This document shows, one piece after another, positions 33,080 to 45,338 of a DNA stretch of 64,000 nt; the first letter of the stretch is position 1, and each line of letters starts with the position of its first letter. The notes under the pieces are model-generated. The model was not told where the DNA came from. It did no database searches and saw only the letters and a program-made list of their open reading frames with translations. A program made the translations under genes and the position numbers. Origin of the DNA: Hoplostethus atlanticus (lineage: Eukaryota; Chordata; Actinopteri; Trachichthyiformes; Trachichthyidae). The stretch lies in assembly GCA_034670405.1 (NCBI GenBank), contig JAXDDX010000144.1, positions 977,501 to 1,041,500 on the forward strand, in the 5' to 3' direction.

Positions 33080-35320
33080 GAGGAAGGCAGAGAGGCTAGC
33101 CAGCCAAAAAGGGAGAAGATTAGTGCTCAGTTAAGTGGCCAGGGGCGGCAGAAAGTAGGAAATGGGAAGATATCAATAGTGACTTGGTTAGGGTATTAGA
33201 CACATTTAAAGGAACTGCTGACAGTAAGTTATTATTTATGATTATGGAGTAGAAAGGTTTGGCTTCTTTGAGAAAAGGAAGAGGTTAGAGGTTAGAGAGA
33301 GTTAGAGGTTGAGGTAGTTAAATCCAGGCGCCAACAAGAGATAGACAGACTTATCCGGGAGAGAAGGCAGCTTAGGAGGCAGTGGAGGAAGGCTCCAGAG
33401 GTTGAGAAGGAAGGTATAAATAGTTTGCAGACGGATGTGAAGGAGCGATTGTCAGTGTTAATAAGAGCAGAGAACATTAGTAAAAACAGGAAAAAGAAAG
33501 AGCGAGCTAGAAAAGCATTCTACAAGGATCCATTTAGATTTGTCGTTATTTAGTAAGGAGAAGAATGGTAGTCTAAGGGCATCTAAGCAGGAGCTTGAGG
33601 GATATTTGAAGGAAGTGCACAGAGATAGGGAAAGGTTTAGAGAGCTAGCGCCCCCCCCCCTGATATTCTACCTATTGGAGAGATAGACAGTCAGTGTGAT
33701 GTTAGCCCACCAAGGTGGAAAGAGGTACAAGAGATAGTAAGGCGTGCAAGGGCCTCTTCAGCCCTGGAGCCTAATGGAGTCCCCTACCGGCTATACAAGA
33801 GTGCACCAGATGTGCTGAGGTTTCTATGGAAGTTGATGAAGGTAGTCTGGAAGAAGAAGGTTATTCCTAAAGCGTGGTGCAGAGCAGGGGGAATTTACAT
33901 TCCCAAAGAAAGGGACTCTGTAGAGATAAGTCAATTTAGGCCTATCAGCCTACTTACTGTTGAAGGGAAGGTTTTCTTTAGTGTTGTGCCACAGAGGCTG
34001 TCTAGTTACTTAGAAAAGAATAGGATAATTGACACTTCAGTGCAAAAGACTGGAATTCCAGGCTTCTCCGGGTTTGGCACCAAATTCAGTCAGCTAGGTG
34101 TGAGAAAAGAGACCTGCATGTAGTATTTTTGGATCTGGCAAATGCTTTCGGGTCAGTACCACATAGTCTGTTGTGGGAGGCTTTTGATTTCTTTAGAATG
34201 CCGGATAGTATTAAAAGGTTAGTTAAAGCTTACTTCTCAGACATTCAACTCTGTTTTACCACAGCAGAGTACACTACAGCTTGGCAGCAGCTGGAGGTAG
34301 GCATTATGGCAGGGTGTACAATTTCCCCATTAGCTTTCACTATGGCAATGGAGGTGATTATTAGAGCTTATTATTATTAGGGGAAAGGCTGCAGGGAGGG
34401 CTGCGCCTCCCACCAATTAGGGCTTACATGGACGATATGACGACTATGACGTCAACAGCTCCATGTACTAGTAGGCTACTGGATAAGCTGAATAATAATC
34501 TACAGTGGGCTAGGATGAAAGTGAAGCCAAGTAAATCTAGGGGTATTTTTATTGTTAACGGGAAGGTAGTAGACAAGAAGTTTTTCATAGATGATGAAGT
34601 GGTGCCAACAGTGATAGAGGAACCGGTCAAACACTTAGGAAGATGGTACAATGCAAGCCTCAGTGATAAAAAAAGTTGAGTTGAGGCAGAAAATGAAACA
34701 AGGCATTTCAGGTATAGAAAAGTCAGGGCTCCCAGGAAAGTTAAAATTGTGGTGTGTGCAGTTTGGATTGTTGCCTCGGCTGATGTGGCCGCTGACAGTG
34801 TATGATGTTCCCCTATCTAAGGTAGAAAAACTAGAAAGGATGATTAACTAATTTATTAGAAAATGGCTTGGAGCCCCACGCTGTCTAAGCAGTGTGGCCC
34901 TGTCTAGCCTGACAGAGGAGTACAAAGTGTGCTAAAGTTAGATTGGAAATGACTCTGACCCAGTGAAAGGATCCAGTGGTTAGGAGCGTAGCGCCCACAA
35001 TCAAAACAGGGAGGAAGTGGAACCCAAAGGAGGCAGTGCAACAAGCACAGGCAGCACTTAAACATAGGGACATTGTAGGCCAGGTGCAGCATGGGCGTAG
35101 GGGCTTAGGGCTGTGTGCAGGGAAACCTGTGTGGAGTAAGGCAACATTAGTAGAAAAAAGAAAGTTGGTAGTTGAAGAAGTACATCATCAGGAGGAGGTA
35201 GTAACATGTACTAAGGCAGTGTTGCAGGCAAAACAAGGGCAGTGGGTGCATTGGGAGAGTGTAGAAAAGAGAAGTTTGAAGTGGAGAGAGTTGTGGAGCA
35301 TGGAGGCAAGCAGGGGGCTT
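33080..35320 (+). mobile_element. R2/NeSL-like non-LTR retrotransposon fragment
   Basis: Plus-strand pieces of a reverse transcriptase in correct order. A basic linker (RQQEIDRLIRERRQL) lies at 33310-33380. VRRARASSALEPNGVPYRLY follows at about 33740, then QFRPISLLTVEGKVFF at 33938. DLANAFGSVPHSLLWEAF is at 34132. AGCTISPLAFTMAMEV is at 34310. YMDDMTTMT, the catalytic YxDD core, is at 34428. KHLGRWYNASL is at 34630. A thumb/maturase-like stretch (LPGKLKLWCVQFGLLPRLMW) is at 34728. Several frameshifts and stops disrupt it. The wording of motifs resembles REL-endonuclease non-LTR elements (R2, NeSL, HERO) rather than L2. The C-terminal endonuclease is missing, cut off by the LINE fragment at 35325. 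Confidence 0.7.
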
Positions 35321-35324
35321 TGTG

Positions 35325-35392
35325 TGCCCCACTGCCATGAGAAAGAAGCTGTTCAAGTGCTGGTCTTGACAGACCGCAGCCTCCTGCAGCAT
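35325..35392 (-). mobile_element. CR1/Rex-type LINE scrap
   Basis: Shares AAGAAGCTGTTCAAGTGCTG and TTGACAGACCGCAGCCTCCT with 5130-5190, minus the GGGAGGTTT linker. It ends the R2/NeSL-like element abruptly. Confidence 0.75.
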
Positions 35393-36240
35393 CACTTGTC
35401 TTTTCTTCTCCTCTTTTCTCTTCTCCACTCTTTTCAAGCCATTGGCATCAAGACAGACTAAAACTCTTCCTCTTCTTTTCTTTCCTCGTCTTCTCATTTC
35501 TTCTCTTCAGCCCATCACTTGACTTGACTTGTCTTGTCTTGTCTTGTCTTCACTTCTCTTCTCCACTCTTCTCAAGCCATTGGCATCAAGACAAACTAAA
35601 ACTTGACTTTATAGTTTTAACTGTTGGACAAGAATAAATTATTATTAGATTTTTTATTTTATTGTTTATTATTATTAGTAATAATAATAAATTTGCTATC
35701 ATCTGTAGTCAGGTCACTTACACTAGTACTAGATTGGTGGAGAGGAATGGAGACCAAAAAACAACAACTTTGGATTCAAGTCTTCATCACCTCCCCATTC
35801 TGGTAACAGGAATATATAAGTTAATATATAACTGTGGATAAAATGTAAACAGTAAAAATATAGAAATGGTCACTAGATGCAACACCAACAACTGCTGATG
35901 TGTTGCAGTGTGTTGTGTTGATGTGTGCAGTGTGGTGATTTGGCCTGTAGGGGTCACTGTTGCACTGTGTTTCTGGCCCCTCCTATGGCGTTTACAGGCT
36001 GAGCACGTTGGATGATGTGTATGCATGTGTGTGTATATATATGTGTGTGTTTCTGCCTGTATCTCTCTATTTCTCCACACAAAGACATTAATTCCGTCTC
36101 TGAGACACACACACACATACACACCTACACCACATTCTCTTTCATTCTTTCTCTCTTGGTTTCATGTACAGTATATATAATCCACTCTTGCACTTACAAA
36201 CACACGTATGCACGCACACACAAGTGTATCCTATGCCGAC
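35393..36240. other. Intron, simple repeats
   Basis: CTTGT units at 35520-35555. TATTATTA-rich sequence at 35640-35690. GT-rich and CA-rich tracts at 36020-36125. No gene. Confidence 0.6.
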
Positions 36241-36248
36241 TAGGAGGA

Positions 36249-36249
<1 letters not shown>

Positions 36250-36290
<41 letters not shown>
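36250..36290. repeat. (CA)n microsatellite
   Basis: About 20 CA units followed by CTCTCTCTG repeats. Confidence 0.95.
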
Positions 36291-36292
<2 letters not shown>

Positions 36293-37011
36293 TCTCTCTG
36301 CTCTCTCTCTCCTCTCCAGCATCTTTAAATAGGGTCTTTCCTCTAGTCTGGCGAGGCAGTAATTTATTCCCTTTGATTCTCAGCTGCACGGCGGCAGACA
36401 GTGCAGTGTGTGTCTTTGAGTCTGCGGCGGCCATGAAGAGCTTTCGGTTATCAGCTGTGGCTGTTATCTTCCTAAGTGACAGTTGCCTGCTAGAGTGTCC
36501 CGCTCAAAAGCCGCGTTATGGAACATTTATTGTAAAAATAAAAGTGTTTTCTTCTAGGGTTAGGGCAGACATTGGCCTTTTTATTACAAATCTGATCATT
36601 GTGGTCCACCTCTGATATGATGGGACGTTGCTGCCTGACCACACAGCTAGTCAATATGTTTTTTGTTTTATTTTTGATAATACCAGAGAAATCATTCCAG
36701 TGTGGTATGGGAAGATTTTACGCAGCTTCACAGCTTCGGGGGTCTTGGCTTGTAAAACCTGCCTCACCCTGCCTTAAGGAGCTGCTGACCTACCTAAAAG
36801 AATTGTAAGAATAGTATGGCTTTCATTTTTTTTCAGTACATGACCATTTGAATCTTGCCATTCACCAGATTTCCTGACTTCACTGTCGCCTGGACTGAAT
36901 GATACAGTACTCTCACGTTCTCATGTGGGTTACCACAAAAACGGCCACCACAAAATAAAAAGTTGGTCAGAAATTGAAATCGAACCCTAATCTCATGGTT
37001 TTTCTTTTGAC

Positions 37012-37052
37012 AACATAGGGGCTCAGGATTTAATCCACAGTGGCTCAACATG
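37012..37052 (+). repeat. 41-nt inverted repeat, left
   Basis: Contains GGATTTAATCCACAGTGGCT. Recurs inverted at 39804-39844 with one mismatch. Family unknown. Confidence 0.8.
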
Positions 37053-39803
37053 CCCTACAACCTGCCCCCCTATTACAACGTTTTAATTATTTATTTATTC
37101 TTTAGCCCACAGGCTTCCCAATTAGAAATACAATTCACCTCAGCTTTCAGGTGGTAAATACTACTAAACAATACTGTTCACATCAGCTTTCAATTGATAA
37201 ATACTACTTGGGAACGTGGAATTTGATGATGGACACTGATTTCACAACTTCTCCTCAATTCCAACCACTCACGAATAAGGAAATACCTGTAGTCAAATAA
37301 AACCAACAAAATGAACATTTTTCATCACATGAATCATTTTTGATCATAGCACAACAGAAAGAGTCTACACACTGTATTATACTCCTGAGGTGTGTACATT
37401 TATTACTATTAATGCAAAGGTGACTTTTTTGACCATGCCGCTCTTCATCAGACTGTGCTGCAATTATGCGTGTGTTTTCATTCATTTCTATGTGATCCCA
37501 ACTCTTAAAATGCCACAGGAGGACACAACTACTTGCTGGATTGTTGGTTTATGGTTGATACTGCAATGTTTGGTTTGCTGTAACACATGCACTCAAATTT
37601 GTCACCCACGAAGTGCATGTGTGTTAAATGTGGAAAAAGTTGTTCAGGAGCAACCAAAGTCTGCAGAAAATCATGGTGTCTTAAACACTCACCTGCATTG
37701 GTTACCTTCATTATGTTTTTATTCAATCAATCTGACAATTATTCAATGCAATATACCGCCTGAAAGGTCCGTGCATGAAGTATAATTCATCTGCAGTTGT
37801 TCACGTTGTATAATGAAAAATGCCAGTTCAGGAGATATTACCTAATTTCATTGTCCTACTTGTGCTAATGCAAATGTATGTTGAAGCGTCTGAGCTTGTT
37901 CTTCGATAGCTGATGCCGCCTAAACGCTGTTAACGCTTTGCCTATGTTATTGTCGCATTGAATGAAGACGTGCAATGCAATTCAGTGCGCCAAAGCGTCA
38001 CCTTGTTCCATTATCCAACTTGTACAATGAAAATTGAACAAGGAAGTCGAGCGCTGCAACCAGAGACAGCTCGCCTTCAAAGTAAAAGTTGCGCATTTTG
38101 CAGCGGTCAATTTAAGGAGAACTAAACTAAATAAATAAACAAATAGCCTAAAGAATGAACATAATTCATAACTGTTATACAGTCATATTTCTGCCACTTT
38201 CCCACAACTGATTGTGAATAAATTGCCAATGGGCGCGAACACTGGAATTATTATAGAGTGCTGTGATTCATGTATGTATGTAATGATTCATGTATATGTA
38301 TTCATCAATGTCAATGATTAAGGCTACTTAATCTGTTATTTTGGGTGAACGTTAAAGGCTATAGTGTTGCGACCTGTGACCTTGTGAGTCTGACTGGTAG
38401 AAAGACTTGATTTACCTTGAACTTTGACTTTATTTCTGGCTCTGTTGTCATAACAATAATGCCACTAAGCTATCCAATGTAAAAAAATCTTTTAAGTTTT
38501 ATCTTAATCTTATTTACCGTTCTCTCTCTTAACTAGGCTACATAAATTAAAATAAATAAATGAAAAATTTTTTTTTTTTTGGTGGATTATCCTCTGGCCT
38601 GTATAATAAAACAAAACGAATGCAGTGGTAAGTAAAGAGCAATACAATATAATCAAACACATCAGCTTCGCACAAGCACCATGTACTTTTTCATCTCTAT
38701 ATAAAAGGTGACTAGCCTTAATATAAATAGCGTTTTCAATGTGTAATCTCCTCACAACACGGGTCTGTATTACAATGGTTATTAACAATAGTAATAACAT
38801 ATAAAAGAATATTTTCACTTTTCAAATTGCTTTCCTTTTTAAGAAATTACAGATTTTTCTACCCGTGCCTGCTGCCCATTGGCATTGTGGGTAACATGGA
38901 TTTCAAGCCAGCCAATCAGCTCTTTCCCATCGAGTAACACGCGTGTTGGCGCTTCAGTCAGAGTAAAAATGAATTATTTCAATAATTCGTGCGACTTAAT
39001 GTCACAGCACAAGGGATTTACCTAACCTGTACATAACTTATCAAGGTATTCAAGTGGACATAACTCATTGTTTTTCATCGACCACTTCATAGAGCATAAA
39101 ACTTTATTTCAGACTCATTTGTCATGTATTGAATGGGTAATTTTAGGCTGCAATACCACGGTTGAGCACCATATCAGTCCAAGATAAAACTAATCAAGGT
39201 ATCGTGATCACGGCATTGGTCCATCGACAAGCAAAACTCGTAATAGCTTTTAGTCACGAGACCATTCAGTATATCCAACCAGCGACACAAATTCTGACAA
39301 TGAATAAACGTGATCTACGAAGCTGCGCCCCAATACACAGCCAGCCAATGGGAGGCAAGTTTATTGATGACTGACTAGGGTTGTAGCCAATGAAACATGG
39401 TTGCATAAAAGTGTATGAGAGCTTGTGCACCGACAAAAACAAAACTTTCGAACTGTAATTTTACACTGAAAGTTGAATTTAGAAAGCTAAACAGTAGACT
39501 TGTTTTACTGAGGAGGCAGCGGTAGAACTCGCTCTTCCAGTCACCCTGTTTGAATAACTGGCCAATTTATAAGACAATGCTGTCATGATGCCTGATGTCT
39601 AAAATGAAGGTTTTATAGTACCTTAATTGTTTTGTTTTGGTGTTCAGTGACATTTTTAGATAACATTGGAGGTCCATGACAAGAAACACAATCTAAAAAT
39701 AGTGTTTTGGAATGATAACTTACAATCATTTGGTTGCCAGGTGTCTTTTTGGAGTCTTTAAATGGCCTTACAGTGTTTCCCTTCGCTCAGAACTAATACC
39801 CAG

Positions 39804-39844
39804 CATGTTGAGCCACTGTGGATTAAATCCTGAGCTCCTATGTT
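39804..39844 (-). repeat. 41-nt inverted repeat, right
   Basis: Inverse of 37012-37052. CATG ends of the two copies face each other across 2.75 kb. Confidence 0.8.
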
Positions 39845-42800
39845 TCCCTATATTAATACATGGCAAAAAAGGAATAGTGTGGCACCTCAGCCAGGAACCA
39901 GGAAGGAAAATTCCTGGCACAGATCACACCGTAGGCAGGATGATTCAGGGACAAAACAGCCACTTTTAATTATTAACTCAAATTACAGCAAATTAAAAGG
40001 TGTCAGGAGGACTTCCTGGATGGTGTCTCTCCTTGTAAACTGGCGATTCCACCCTCAAGCTTTTGGTGTGTCAATCAGCTCCCACCTGGCTGATTGTAAT
40101 ACTTCAGCTGGGGCAAAATGGCTGACTGGTTGTTCTCTTCTGGGGAATGTAGTTCATTTCCACAGCTTCTTTGTGGCCTAGCCCCAGTCTGTGTTCAAGC
40201 AGGCCTCTTTCAGACAATTAAAAAAAAAAAAAAGAATAATGTTGAATTTAAAATAGAACAAACCTCAACACATGCCATTCATCTTGACCAAAAAGTGTGT
40301 GTTCCCTATTTAAACATTTTATTTCAATGCATTCCCTTTCCATTGTGATAATAACAATATTGTTGTAGCTACTCCTGAAATTAATTAATTACAACTGGTG
40401 AGATTTAGGGGCTTTTTCCTGCTAGGTTTAATCTGCCTACCTCAGGTTCCACCACCCTTTGCCTTTCTTCCTGCTCTCGAAGGCCTTTTCCATGTACAAT
40501 ACTTTTCAATGCTCAAGCTGAGGGAACACACGTTAAATGCACAGGAGCTCATTAATTTTCCACTTGTTGAGGTATGATTACATGACTTGTTGAATGTATA
40601 GACTTGTGGGATTAGTCTCTGGTGTGACAGAGAACATAATGTGGTGCGAGAGTGGCCATGGTTGCATTTTTTTTTATAACAAAACGATTAAGTCGTGATC
40701 TGGCGGAAACAATGTTTGATATCTAAACATACAACATAATTAAATCATGATGACGAGAAAACTGGATTAAACAAAAAAATTGTGCAACCATAGTTGCTCC
40801 CGTAATTTCGCTACATTGACCATGTTTTTATTTTGTGGCAGCCGTGCTGATAATGTGGCAAAGTATGGGAAACACTAGTATTATAAATTTAGAGCCAGGA
40901 TTGGGTGAGATCTATGAACTAGAGCTCCGTTGAGTGTCTGAGTTGACACAGGCAGCTATTTCTATTCAAAACATGTTTTTTAGGGGACAAAAAAAACTTC
41001 AGTTTCCTCTTCCTCTGAGCTTCTGTAATACTTACAATAATTCTGACACTTGGAGAACAAACTACAAGGGCTTACCTTTCATGAGAGACCATCATTATGC
41101 ATGTAATCAAAGGGGTTCCACTTTATTTTGGATACGTCATTTTAGGCCTTGTGTTCAGAAATGAGGGTTGAATTACAACAGCTTTTAATGGCTTCAATGC
41201 ATGAACACTTCTGAGTTGTTGCTTTTAAATAGTTATGATGGCTGATGGCTATTCCCATACAATGTAAATTCAGCATAATGGCAACAAGCCAACAAATTGT
41301 TGTGTCCAATCAGTGCTGTCTTGGACCATCTGTCTTGGTCCAATGGTCATGCGGTTAATGAGCAAATACAAATGAAAGCAAAAATAATCCTGGGTCCTCA
41401 GATATGAACTCAGAAAATGCAAAATGCAAAAAAATGAGCAAACAAGTAGGTCTCTTTTTTCTTTCTTTACTTCTTTCTTCTTGTTTTTCTTAATACTTAA
41501 TTTAACTTTCTAGTACTCTTCTCAGAACACACAGACACATTTTGGGTCCCGGCCCAATTTTGAGAATCGCTACTCTTGAGGCAGTGAGAGATTTCGGAGA
41601 GCTCCAAGCTTTTCTTTTTTTTTTATGATTTATGCAATATTGTGCTCTGCTTCATTGTCAAAGTGCCAATTTGCACAGAACATCAAGGAGACTGTGTTCA
41701 CTCATAAACTAGAACATCAAAATCAACATGCTTTCAGCAGTTCACTTTGATCTGTTAATGCAATGTTTGCAGCCAACAAAAAGGCGGCAATTACACTAAT
41801 ATAAAGTTATATCAGTATAGCTGTCATTTAAAGCATTTTTCTGGGGCCCCATATTTTGAATGCAATTTTCCTCATGAACCTAAACTGTTTTTGAAGTCTA
41901 GTTAAGAAAAGGACATTTTATTGTACAATGTGACAAGTGACGAAGGAAGGAAGAAAAAACAGTGAAATGCAAAATGTTACATATACACTATGCATACACT
42001 ATTTAAGACATATATAAAATAGCACCCCTTGCATGCATGAAGATGGGAGATGAATCTAAATCAAATCAAAGACAGAACCTTTCTCCACCCCACCCCCCTT
42101 CCAAACAGCGCTGCATACACATCCCCTCACCGAGCAAAACAAATGTAATCAATTCTCGAACAGTTGATTGTAGGAATGTAACAATATATCATGGGACGAT
42201 TTATGAAAATAGAGCCCTTAATGTATTGATATTAGTGTAATCCCGAGACAAAGACAAAGACTCATGAGCGAGTTTTATTATTCCAATGGATAATATTACA
42301 ATTTCAGTCAGTAACATAATCCACCAGATAACTCAGATTAAGTCTTGGGACTTTTTGAAAGATTTTGCCTCTAAAATCCATAATTAAATGATCAATTTAT
42401 CCAAATTTTCAAACTTTGATTTTATTGATATTATCATGATTTGCAACCATTATCAACCATTGTTTTCAATCTCCACTACATTGAGAAGTTCTGTTCCATT
42501 ACTCTCAAACGTGTGTAACATAACCCCAAATGGACCATTGATTTGTGTTAATACAATGAACTAAGTAAAGAACATTTTAAGTACTTTGTAGTCAACATGA
42601 TATGTGATGTGATGTATATAAAATAAGTAATAGATAATCCCTAACACTCATATCTATGGACAATTCTGAGTCTCTAAAGTCCACGCAAACTCCACTAAGA
42701 AGAGACCGGGGCTGGGGCTTAATTAATTGTGACAAGCATGACGAGTAGTCAAAAAGTAATGGTTGGGGGGGGCAATGAGGTGTGCCCGGGGTGATGACAT

Positions 42801-42995
42801 CATTGGGGACTATCAAATTGTTACGAATAGTTGAAATTCGAGGGCAAGATGGAGATGTAATCAAAATGACTGGGTACAATACAGTACCGGTTAATAAGAA
42901 TCATAGAAAACATTCACATTAAAATCATATCTGAGCTAAACAAACTTTACCTACGGGAAGATCATTATAAAACTTTTCACTGATCAGAAACCACA

Positions 42996-43350
42996 GTGTT
43001 ACTTCATGATTCTTATCAGGACCCTAACCATTTTATAGGCTATTATGTTAATGATAATGGGCTTCCCGGATTTGCCGGGATTTGCTCAGTTTTTTTTATA
43101 TTGTTCAAATTTGCTCTACCTTTTATGAGACATTGTTTTAATTTTCTCAAATCAGCCACTAAAAACATAGCCTCGGACATTTACATTGCGACCGTGGGTA
43201 GATGAATGAATATGTTACCGTCAGCAGAACCAGCGCAAGAAGGGCCAGGTCTTATGATGCTTTCAAGCAGGCCAAGGAAGAGGCCCCCCGGAAAGCACCT
43301 GTCAAAGAACATTAAAAAGCAGAAGGCGAACAAAAAGACTAAATCAGAAT
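42996..43350 (+). pseudogene. Polinton/Maverick minor-capsid-like remnant
   Basis: The frame 42996-43205 includes GLPGFAG followed by FKFALPFMRHCFNFLKSATK. This has the glycine-rich hydrophobic start and basic helical pattern of the minor capsid (penton/pVI-like) proteins in Polintons. The next frame has a lysine/arginine-rich tail (RPRKRPPGKHLSKNIKKQ) at 43245-43345. Order and spacing immediately upstream of a major capsid fragment support the call. Frames are shifted between parts. Polintons are large self-synthesising DNA elements with virus-like capsid genes. Here it is a fossil. Confidence 0.5.
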
Positions 43351-43420
43351 GACCTGGCAAGCAGAACCCTGGTTCAAGACCACTAGAGGGTATTTCCTGA
43401 GTGATTAATTTAATAAATAA

Positions 43421-43947
43421 ATGGCTCTCCTATACCACAAATCTTCAAATCAAGACAGAGTTGTATCTCTTTACAGCACCCATGACACAGCTGTCACTAG
43501 AGCAGATATTTACATCTCAATGATACACTATTACATCTACAATTCAGAATCGCCAATGCCAATGGATCAGATGTAGCAGTCGACAGCTGTGTGGGTGTCA
43601 TCAATTATCCGATTAACGAAGCATTCAAATCAATAGACGTGACCCTGAGCGACAGATTGATCAATCAATCCAGCACCACATATCCCTGCCGTGCCATGCT
43701 GGAGACTTTGTTGAACTACTCGGCTGAAATGACACAATTCAGAGCAAGGTTGTTTTATGAAGACACGGCTGGAACCACGGACTCCACCACAGTCACCAAC
43801 GGGCCCAATGCAGTGTTAAATCAGATGGAATTCCACGTGCTTGGACCCATACATGCCGATATATATTCTTCTGCAAACGATTTCTTTCGAACTCTGTTGA
43901 TTTGCGGATTGAACTGACCAGAGCTAAAGATTAATTTTGTCTAACGT
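43421..43947 (+). pseudogene. Polinton/Maverick major capsid protein fragment
   Basis: The main frame (43591-43917) has VINYPINEAFKSIDVTLSDR, followed by LINQSSTTYPCRAMLETLLN and a glycine/aspartate loop. This is the conserved start of the double jelly-roll capsid protein that databases often list as F54H12.2-like. A start-like segment (MALLYHKSSNQDRVVSLYST) lies at 43421 in another frame. A C-terminal piece (SVDLRIELTRAKD) lies at about 43895-43940 in a third frame. The middle of the roughly 400-500 residue protein is deleted. No polymerase, integrase or ATPase of the element was found nearby. Confidence 0.65.
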
Positions 43948-44970
43948 GTCCAGTCGATTAAAATTTCCAACTGAAAATATTGGCTGCCTACTTGTTTATC
44001 AACATTTTTTTCATTATTCCCTGAGTATTCTACATTTTTTTTGCAAAGAAACAACAACATTGACTCCTCTTCAACTCATGACAACTTCAGTATGAATTGT
44101 CATCAGTTTGCAGTCAACATGGTGTATTTTTATTTATGCCATTGCGCATGTGATTTCTTTCTATAGAATGATAGTATAGCATTAGCATTTTGTTAGAAAT
44201 TACCAGAAATGTATAGCATCACAACTTGCTGGGACTTATAATGCTTACTCTTTAGAAATGTTTATGGGATGTCATAGTTATAAAAGAAGTTTCTCTATAA
44301 CTTTTAACGATTGGATGTAGAAGAAACAACTCAAGCTCTTAACCTTTGTTAACATTTCTAACATTGAAGTCTAACTAATCACTGTAGAGTTTTCCTCTTA
44401 ATGGAAAGACGGGAGAAGGGGATTGATCAGGAGAACTAAGGTGCCAGTTAGGCGGAGGTCAGGCCACCCAGGGCATATTGATAGAACTCCTTAAAACATG
44501 GATGTTGGGGGAGCGATGTTGAGTTCAGACGGTTGCTTTTAGAAAGAACATCCAACCCGGGGGGCCGACAGGCCTCACTAATTTTATAGGAGGCTGATAC
44601 ATCAAATCTAACATATGAAAGCCTTTAACGGGAACCCCTTGATAAATACATTCACCCTCCGTTATTCCAACAACTCCCTTTGAGTCTGATCATTTCTATG
44701 TTCAAGATTCAAGATTCAAGAAGTTTATTTGTCACATACACACACGAGGTGTGCAGTGAAATGTAAAGTGGCAATGCTCAGCAGAAATGTGCAAAATAAC
44801 AGGTTCACACTATTTACAATAAACCAACACAATATTTACAATGTCACAGTTTTAAGAGCTCTATATAAAAAAACAACACAATATTTACAATAAGAGCACT
44901 TTATAAAAATATAGTAAAAAAGGGAAATTGTATGTATAATATAATATAAATTATAAATTATGTGTAGTCT

Positions 44971-45338
44971 TTACCTAAGTGTGTGTGTGCATAAGAGGGG
45001 CAGTGTGTGTGTCTTGGTGGGGGCCCTGGTGAGGTCAGAGTTCACAGTCCTGATGGCCTGAGGAAAGAAACTCCGTCTCAGTCTCTCTGTTTTGGCAGCA
45101 TGACTACGGAGGCGTTTGCCTGACCGCAGCAGCTGAAACAGTCCGTTGTTGGGGTGGTGAGGATCCTTCATGATCCTGCAGGCTCTGGTTCTGCACCTCC
45201 TGGTGTACAAGTCCTGCAGGGTGGGGAGTGTAGTTCCAATAGTGCGTTCAGCCGAACGCACTACTCTCTGCAGAGCCTTCCTGTCCTGAGCGGAGCTGTT
45301 GCCAAACCAGGCAGTGATGCTTCCTGTCAGGATGCTCT
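44971..45338 (-). pseudogene. LINE ORF C-terminal piece, out of frame
   Basis: Continues the RT protein after the deletion: [87 protein letters not shown]. Frame differs from the main ORF. The junction lies between GTGGAG (ending the upstream part) and GTAGAG (starting this part). These are related hexamers that could have paired in a deletion event. Confidence 0.85.

Larger units (their letters stand above)
36300..42995. other. Large intron interior, little recognised
   Basis: Mostly unique-looking AT-rich sequence. A 41-nt pair of inverted repeats (37012-37052, 39804-39844) is present. At 39869-40215 a more GC-balanced block starting near TGTGGCACCTCAGCC may be an LTR or other repeat, but its ends were not resolved. 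CCAAT-type motifs occur at 38912 and 39343. No transcription unit can be argued from them. The many open frames of 60-130 codons lack supporting motifs. Confidence 0.4.

Noticed and set aside
36373-36615. 80-codon plus-strand open frame with a signal-peptide-like middle
   Set aside because: The frame lacks conserved motifs and continues into AT-rich sequence. No exon boundaries were evident.
39869-40215. LTR or ERV fragment
   Set aside because: The block looks repeat-like but no terminal inverted bases or target duplication could be located.
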